Assembly: GCA_020850355.1 (NCBI GenBank)
Contig: JADZEX010000080.1
Span: forward strand, 1-36,518
Source of the DNA: Fimbriimonadaceae bacterium
Lineage (GTDB): Bacteria > Armatimonadota > UBA10988
DNA: 36,518 nt
Reading direction: 5' to 3'
Below are positions 32,427 through 36,518 of the stretch, piece after piece (the first letter of the stretch is position 1; each line of letters starts with the position of its first letter). Both the position numbers and the translations under genes were made by a program. The notes under the pieces were generated by a model. That model did not search any database, was not told where the DNA came from, and saw only the letters and a list, made by a program, of their open reading frames with translations.

Positions 32427-32933
32427 TTGGCGACGCCGGGCATGAACCCGCAGAAGGAGATCATCCCGAACCGGCTTGTCTGGGTCTACCACAACGTCCT
32501 CTACCACCCCAGTGGCGGCCGCACCCTGTACGGCCACTGCACGGCCCAGGACGCCTGGGTGCCGGGCGCCGGGATCGTCAACGTCCCGAACCCGGCGCGG
32601 GCGGTGGATGACGTCCAGATCGTCGGCAATCTGATCGACAACGGACCTAACCTGCCGCTGGGGTTCGATGGAATCACGACCATCGACGCCGCGACGATCC
32701 CGACCGCGAACCGCATCAACACCCAGGAGCCCGACCTGGTGGCACCCGGCGCCGCCGACTACCGCCCGGTCAACGCGGGCGAGCTGGCCACCCTGGCGGG
32801 CGTGGCGATCCCGGACTTCAGTTGGGCAGACGCCCCACACCCGCCGACCGGGCCGACCGGGACGCTGGTCAACAGCAGCCCCCTGAATCGCGACGGCGCG
32901 GCGCGGAGCAACCACCGGCCGGGAGCGTACTGA
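32427..32933 (+). pseudogene. C-terminal fragment of a right-handed beta-helix protein
   Basis: 168 codons from a TTG, preceded by in-frame TGA stops at 32409-32414. The text reads like the last coils of a pectate-lyase-type beta-helix protein (VWVYHNVLYHPSGGRTLYGH, VDDVQIVGNLIDNG), then a Pro-rich tail. No signal peptide, helix N-terminus or good SD is visible, and I see no upstream remainder in another frame. I call it a truncated remnant; a short expressed protein is possible. A related intact gene begins at 36302. Confidence 0.6.
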
Positions 32934-33013
32934 GCCCCAGCCCGCTGCGCCGGCCAGCGGGTCGGCGCAGCGGGTCGCGCGGTCTGTCTGCGCGAGCGGC
33001 CGGCTGAAGCTAC

Positions 33014-33450
33014 TGCACGCAGAGGCGCGGGCGGCATGGACAGTCTGGGCGGGGTGTCGCCGATCCTGCTTCACGCAGAGGCGCCGGCGGCATGGTCAGT
33101 CTGGGCGGGGTGTCGCCGATCCTGCTTCACGCAGAGGCGCCGGCGGCATGGACAGTCTGGGCGGGGTGTCGCCGATCCTGCTTCACGCAGAGGCGCGGAG
33201 GCATGGTCAGTCTGGCCGGGGTGTCGCCGATCCTGCTTCACGCAGAGGCGCGGAGGCGCAGAGGGGGGAGGTCCCAGGGTCATTGTGTGGTCTGGCCGGC
33301 TGGCGATCCACCAGCAGAGGCGCGGGCGGCAAGGACAGTCTGGGCGGGGTGTCGCCGATCCTGCTTCACGCAGAGGCGCGGAGGCGCAGAGGGGGGAGGT
33401 CCCAGGGTCATTGTGTGGTCTGGCCGGCTGGCGATCCACCAGCAGAGGCG
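33014..33450. repeat. Nested tandem repeat block
   Basis: A ~56-bp unit (CAGTCTGGGCGGGGTGTCGC, then CTTCACGCAGAGGCG) starts at 33041, 33097, 33153 and 33208, with spacings 56, 56 and 55. A longer version then repeats with a 128-bp period: 33208-33322 and 33336-33450 are nearly identical over 115 bp. The long copies include a sequence that is also the 3' end of the DUF433 gene. No gene is seen in 32934-33407; open frames there simply read through the repeats. Confidence 0.88.
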
Positions 33451-33632
33451 AACGCCAGGCAGGCCTGGATGTCGTCAGCCGTCAGGTCGGGGAAGTCGTC
33501 CAGGACCTCCGCTGGGGTCTGGCCGTCCGCCAGCCAGCCAAGCACGTCGGACACCGCAATGCGCTGACCGCGCACGCAGGGACGGCCGCCGCGCTTGCCT
33601 GGTTCGATGGTGATGTAGGGACGCCAGTCCAT
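33408..33632 (-). CDS. DUF433 (antitoxin-like) protein with repeat-derived C-terminus
   Basis: 74 residues. ITIEPGKRGGRPCVRGQRIA and VSDVLGWLADGQTPAEVLDD, then FPDLTADDIQACLAFA, match DUF433, a small helical DNA-binding-like domain often found as the antitoxin partner of a PIN-like (DUF5615) toxin. The last ~12 residues (GSPAGQTTQ) come from the tandem repeat, so the native end appears replaced. No toxin gene follows; only repeats do. SD-like GGGAG precedes the ATG. Probably an orphan or decaying module. Confidence 0.8.
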   Translation of the reverse strand: MDWRPYITIEPGKRGGRPCVRGQRIAVSDVLGWLADGQTPAEVLDDFPDLTADDIQACLAFASAGGSPAGQTTQ

Positions 33633-33737
33633 CGTCGACTCCCGCTTCTACTATGGCGCGGTGAGGGCGGTGGAGGGTAGCTCCGGGTCAAAGGGCGGCC
33701 CGGTAGCTCGCCAGTCGCGACGGCTGGCGGTGCTGCC

Positions 33738-33766
33738 TTGACAGCCGGGCGGCCGACCGGCAGGAT
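33738..33766 (+). promoter_or_regulatory. Promoter of the prmC-tsaC-TPR operon
   Basis: TTGACA (33738-33743, perfect -35), 17 bp, CAGGAT (33761-33766). Predicted transcription start is near 33773, the first possible GTG of prmC, so the mRNA may be leaderless. AGGA in the same -10 could instead be an SD if transcription starts further upstream. Confidence 0.5.
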
Positions 33767-33772
33767 CTGGGT

Positions 33773-34633
33773 GTGGTGAAGACCCGGCAGACCATCGGCG
33801 AGGTGCGACGAGCGGCGACCGCGCGGCTGGCCGCCGCGGGGATTGCCGAGGCGGCGGCGGAAGCCGACTGGCTGCTGGCCGAGCGGTTGGGCTGCAGCCG
33901 GACTCTGCTGGCGGTGCGGGCCGGCGAGCCGTGGGACGACGACCCGCGCTGGGAGGACTGGATGCGGCGCCGCGCGGCGCGCGAGCCGTTGGCCTATGTG
34001 CTGGGCCACCGCGAGTTCTATGGGCTGGCGCTGCAGGTCACCCCGGCGGTGCTGGTCCCGCGGTGGGACAGCGAAGCGCTGGTCGAAGCGTTGCTGCAGC
34101 GACTGCCGGCCGACCAGCCCCTGCGGCTGGCCGACCTCGGCTGCGGCAGCGGCGCGCTGGGGCTGGCGCTGGCGGCGCAGCGACCACGGGCGGAGGTCTG
34201 GCTAGTGGACTGCTCCCGAGCGGCGCTGCAGGTGGCCCTGGCGAATGCCGCGCGGCTCGGCCTGGACGACCGGGTGCAGGGCCACTGCGGCGACTTCGCC
34301 GACCTGCTGCCGGCCCTGCCCCGGTGCGATGGCGTGATCAGCAACCCACCCTACATCGCGTCGGGCGAACTGGCGGCCCTGGAGCCCGAGGTGCGCGACC
34401 ACGAGCCGCGCCTGGCGCTTGACGGCGGGGCCGACGGGCTGCAGCTCTACCCGGCGCTGCTGCGGACCATTGGGCGCTTGTTGCGGCCGGGCGGCTGGGC
34501 CGCGGTGGAATGCGGCGACCGCCAGACGGCGGCGGTCGCCGCGTTGGGACGGGCCGCGGGGCTGTTGCCCGGGCCGGAGATTCGCGACCTGGGCGGGCGG
34601 CCGCGCGGTTGCCTGCTGGAGGCAACGGCATGA
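33773..34633 (+). CDS. prmC: Release factor glutamine methyltransferase
   Basis: 286 residues, GTG start at 33773 (a second GTG follows at once). The N-terminal helical domain (TIGEVRRAATARLAAAGIAE, EADWLLAERLG) and REPLAYVLGHREFYGL are typical of PrmC/HemK. The SAM site is LADLGCGSGALGLALA, and the NPPY motif is in VISNPPYIAS. The enzyme methylates the GGQ glutamine of RF1 and RF2. Its stop overlaps tsaC as ATGA. The pairing with a tsaC/Sua5-type gene is common in bacteria. Confidence 0.95.
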   Translation: MVKTRQTIGEVRRAATARLAAAGIAEAAAEADWLLAERLGCSRTLLAVRAGEPWDDDPRWEDWMRRRAAREPLAYVLGHREFYGLALQVTPAVLVPRWDSEALVEALLQRLPADQPLRLADLGCGSGALGLALAAQRPRAEVWLVDCSRAALQVALANAARLGLDDRVQGHCGDFADLLPALPRCDGVISNPPYIASGELAALEPEVRDHEPRLALDGGADGLQLYPALLRTIGRLLRPGGWAAVECGDRQTAAVAALGRAAGLLPGPEIRDLGGRPRGCLLEATA

Positions 34634-35253
34634 GCACCTGCCTGTTGGCGGCCAGCGATCCAACCGCCCTCGACCGCGCCGCCGCGGCGCTGCAGGCCGG
34701 CGAGGTGGTGGTGGTGCCGACCGAAACGGTCTACGGCGTCGCGGCGCTGGTCACCGCGGCCCCGGCGGCCGAGGCGATCTACGCGCTGAAGGGCCGCCCG
34801 GCTGACAAACCGCTGCAGGTGCTGGTGCCCGACGCGGCGGCCGCTGCCGCACTGACCGCGGACTGGCCGCCGCTGGCCGCGCGGCTGGCGACGGACCACT
34901 GGCCCGGCGGGTTGACGATGGTGCTGCCCGCGGGCATCGTACCGCCGGCGGCGCAGGCGGGCGATGGCAGCATCGGCCTGCGCTGTCCCGACCACCCCTG
35001 GTTGCTGGCGCTGCTGCGCCGCGTCGGGCCGCTGGTCGCCAGCAGTGCCAACCGCACGGGGCAGCCGCCGGCCACCACCGCGCCGGCCGCCGCCGCGGCG
35101 CTGGCTGGGCTGGTCAGTCTGGTGATCGACGGCGGCGAGAGTCGCCGCGGCCTCGCGTCGACGGTCGTGCGGGTGCTCGCCGACGGCCTGCAGGTGCTGC
35201 GGCCGGGGCCGCTCACGACGGCGGAACTGGAGCGCTATGGTCAGCTTCGTTGA
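34630..35253 (+). CDS. tsaC: Threonylcarbamoyl-AMP synthase (TsaC/YrdC type)
   Basis: 207 residues, a single YrdC domain without the Sua5 C-terminal extension. VVVVPTETVYGVAALV, YALKGRPADKPLQVLV, WPGGLTMVLPA and VASSANRTGQPPA are diagnostic of threonylcarbamoyl-AMP synthesis from Thr, bicarbonate and ATP for the t6A37 tRNA modification. It begins inside the prmC stop (ATGA) and ends 17 bp into the TPR gene, so all three are translationally coupled. Confidence 0.93.
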   Translation: MSTCLLAASDPTALDRAAAALQAGEVVVVPTETVYGVAALVTAAPAAEAIYALKGRPADKPLQVLVPDAAAAAALTADWPPLAARLATDHWPGGLTMVLPAGIVPPAAQAGDGSIGLRCPDHPWLLALLRRVGPLVASSANRTGQPPATTAPAAAAALAGLVSLVIDGGESRRGLASTVVRVLADGLQVLRPGPLTTAELERYGQLR

Positions 35254-36238
35254 GGCGCTGCGGCAGGCCGCCCGGCGGACCACCTGGGACCGCTGGGCGG
35301 CGCTGGCGCTGCTGCTCTACTTCGCCGCGGCGCTGGGGGTGCGGCCCGGGACGGCGGCGCAGTTGGCCAGCGGCGCGCGGCTGGCGGTGCTCACCGACAC
35401 CGTCCTGCTGCGCCCCGACCGGCGCTCCGAGACCGCCGTGCCGCGGCTGTTGCAGCACCTCCTGGCAGCCCGGCCGAGCGACCGGCAGTGGCAGCAGGGC
35501 CTCGGCTGGTGGCTGGTGGAGGCCCGCCAGTTCCGGCGCGACCCGTTGGCCTCGCCGCAAGCCGTGGCGCTGGTCCGGACGCACGGCCGCCCGGAGTGGC
35601 CGGCCCCGGCCAGCCGCATGGCCTGGTTCCTGGAGTCGGTCGGCCGCCCCCGGGAGGCTGCGGCCGTCTACGAACTGCTCGTCTTCCGGGGCCTCGCCGA
35701 CCGCGCCGTCGACCGCGATGTGCGGCTGGCGTTGGCCAATCTCTACAGCCTGACCGGCCAGTCGGCGGCGGCCGAGCTGGTCTACCGCGGGCTCTACCAG
35801 CAGCGCCCGGCCGACCCGGAGATCCTCAACAGCTTCGCCTGGCATTACGCCCAGGCAGGACGCGAGCTGGACTTCGCGGAGCACGCCGCCCGCCGCGCGG
35901 TGACGCTGTTGCGGCGGAAGTCCTGGTGGCGCCCCTGGGATCGCCGGCGGCAGCGTGAGACGCTCGGCATGGTGGTCGACACGCTGGGCTGGGTCTACTA
36001 TCGGCAGGATCGCCTGAAGGACGCCGAGCCAACGCTGCAGCAGGCGGTCGAGCTGACCGCCGAGCGCCACCCCGACGTGTTGGTGCATCTGGCCCAGGTG
36101 CGCTACGATCGCGGCCAAGACCAGGCGGCCAGCGACCTGGTCGACAAAGCCCTCAACCTGAACCCCGAGTTCGGCCCGGCCCGGCAACTTCAAAAGCTGC
36201 TCCGCGGCGGACCTCGTCCACCGGGCGAGATTGGCTAA
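35237..36238 (+). CDS. Membrane-anchored TPR protein
   Basis: 333 residues. One N-terminal membrane segment (about 20-38, RWAALALLLYFAAALGV) anchors a helical tetratricopeptide-repeat domain. Clear TPR turns include LALANLYSLTGQSAAAELVY, DTLGWVYYRQDRLKDAEPTL and HLAQVRYDRGQDQAASDLVD. TPRs bind other proteins; no enzymatic motif is seen. It overlaps tsaC by 17 bp. The role is unknown. Confidence 0.82.
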   Translation: MVSFVEALRQAARRTTWDRWAALALLLYFAAALGVRPGTAAQLASGARLAVLTDTVLLRPDRRSETAVPRLLQHLLAARPSDRQWQQGLGWWLVEARQFRRDPLASPQAVALVRTHGRPEWPAPASRMAWFLESVGRPREAAAVYELLVFRGLADRAVDRDVRLALANLYSLTGQSAAAELVYRGLYQQRPADPEILNSFAWHYAQAGRELDFAEHAARRAVTLLRRKSWWRPWDRRRQRETLGMVVDTLGWVYYRQDRLKDAEPTLQQAVELTAERHPDVLVHLAQVRYDRGQDQAASDLVDKALNLNPEFGPARQLQKLLRGGPRPPGEIG

Positions 36239-36301
36239 GCGGAAGGACGCGCCAGCGGCCTGGCGAACGCCCGGTCACCCGCGTCGCGGGCCGAGAATCC
36301 G

Positions 36302-36518
36302 ATGCGCCTCGCGTACTCTCTGGCGTTCTGCCTCGCCGCGCCCTGGGCGGCACCGGCCGCGACGTTGTATGTCGCTCCGACCGGCAGCGACCCCAATCCC
36401 GGCACCGCCGCCGCGCCGCTGGCCAGCCTCGCCGGCGCGCGCGACGCCGTGCGCCGGCTGAAGGCCGCCGGGCCGCTCACCGCGCCGGTCGACGTGATCT
36501 TCGCCGACGGCACTTACG
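36302..36518 (+). CDS. Right-handed beta-helix secreted protein, N-terminal part
   Basis: A 72-codon partial gene that runs off the window. It opens with a Sec-type signal (MRLAYSLAFCLAAPWAAPAA), then TLYVAPTGSDPNPGT and LASLAGARDAVRRLKAAGP, the standard start of pectate-lyase-like parallel beta-helix proteins. Its probable role is carbohydrate binding or lyase activity outside the cell. It follows the TPR gene by 63 bp, in which a short CCCGC-GTC-GCGGG hairpin lies at 36278-36290. It may be a paralogue of the fragment at 32427-32933. Confidence 0.85.
   Translation, partial: MRLAYSLAFCLAAPWAAPAATLYVAPTGSDPNPGTAAAPLASLAGARDAVRRLKAAGPLTAPVDVIFADGTY

Noticed and set aside
33014-33450. Possible CRISPR array
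   Set aside because: The unit is a continuous tandem repeat with no unique spacers of constant length and no cas genes nearby.
1-36518. tRNA, rRNA or riboswitch genes
   Set aside because: I scanned the intergenic gaps and saw no cloverleaf, rRNA-like or conserved riboswitch sequence. Small structured RNAs could be missed by eye.

Overview
This is a high-GC bacterial chromosome segment, apparently around 70% G+C, with GTG and TTG starts, clear Shine-Dalgarno sequences and sigma-70-like promoters. It carries exported carbohydrate-active enzymes with Tat or Sec signals, right-handed beta-helix proteins, a microcompartment locus and IS200-like transposase repeats. That mix suggests a free-living polysaccharide degrader of the Armatimonadota or PVC (Planctomycetota/Verrucomicrobiota/Lentisphaerota) type. 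No rRNA or other phylogenetic marker is present, so the assignment is a low-confidence inference.

Layout, left to right. (1) 44-1100: a Y1 (IS200/REP-type) transposase between two clusters of short palindromes, each preceded by GTAG or GGTG. (2) 1101-5772: an AraC-type regulator divergent from a one-carbon operon (MetV-MetF fusion, pterin-binding methyltransferase, amidohydrolase). (3) 5828-6289: a small DUF1801 protein. (4) 6308-14651 (minus): a sugar-utilisation set of GH5, an unassigned clan GH-A-like enzyme, GH4, GH32 with an N-terminal lectin-like domain, and a sugar-binding lipoprotein. (5) 14670-19905 (minus): an envelope/signalling set of UbiA-type prenyltransferase, polyprenol-phosphate-mannose-synthase-like GT2, a PASTA protein with a kinase fold lacking the catalytic Asp, an ECF sigma factor and a membrane anti-sigma protein with a duplicated cytoplasmic domain. 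(6) 19913-23789 (minus): a bacterial microcompartment (BMC) operon of Gfo/Idh oxidoreductase, class II aldolase, two hexameric shell proteins, PduL phosphotransacylase and a flavoprotein-like protein. (7) 23906-24721 (plus): a sugar isomerase/epimerase divergent from the BMC operon. (8) 24780-29807 (minus): SGNH hydrolase, GH5-like enzyme, GH127 and an NAD-dependent epimerase. (9) 29853-31425 (minus): a second ECF sigma/anti-sigma pair. (10) 31570-36518 (plus, except a DUF433 gene): a methyltransferase, a beta-helix protein fragment, a tandem-repeat block, prmC, tsaC, a TPR membrane protein and the start of a beta-helix secreted protein.

How it may work together: secreted GH5, GH32 and SGNH enzymes and intracellular GH4 and GH127 enzymes release sugars. 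Oxidoreductases and isomerases rearrange them. The aldolase would cleave a sugar phosphate inside the microcompartment to an aldehyde, whose acyl-CoA product PduL would convert to acyl phosphate. The aldehyde dehydrogenase and pentameric shell vertex protein such a pathway needs are not in the window. The most notable features are the incomplete BMC locus with encapsulation-peptide-like helices on three proteins and an unusual shell pore, the PASTA pseudokinase, and the REP-like elements in which the 5' tetranucleotide and hairpin loop change together.
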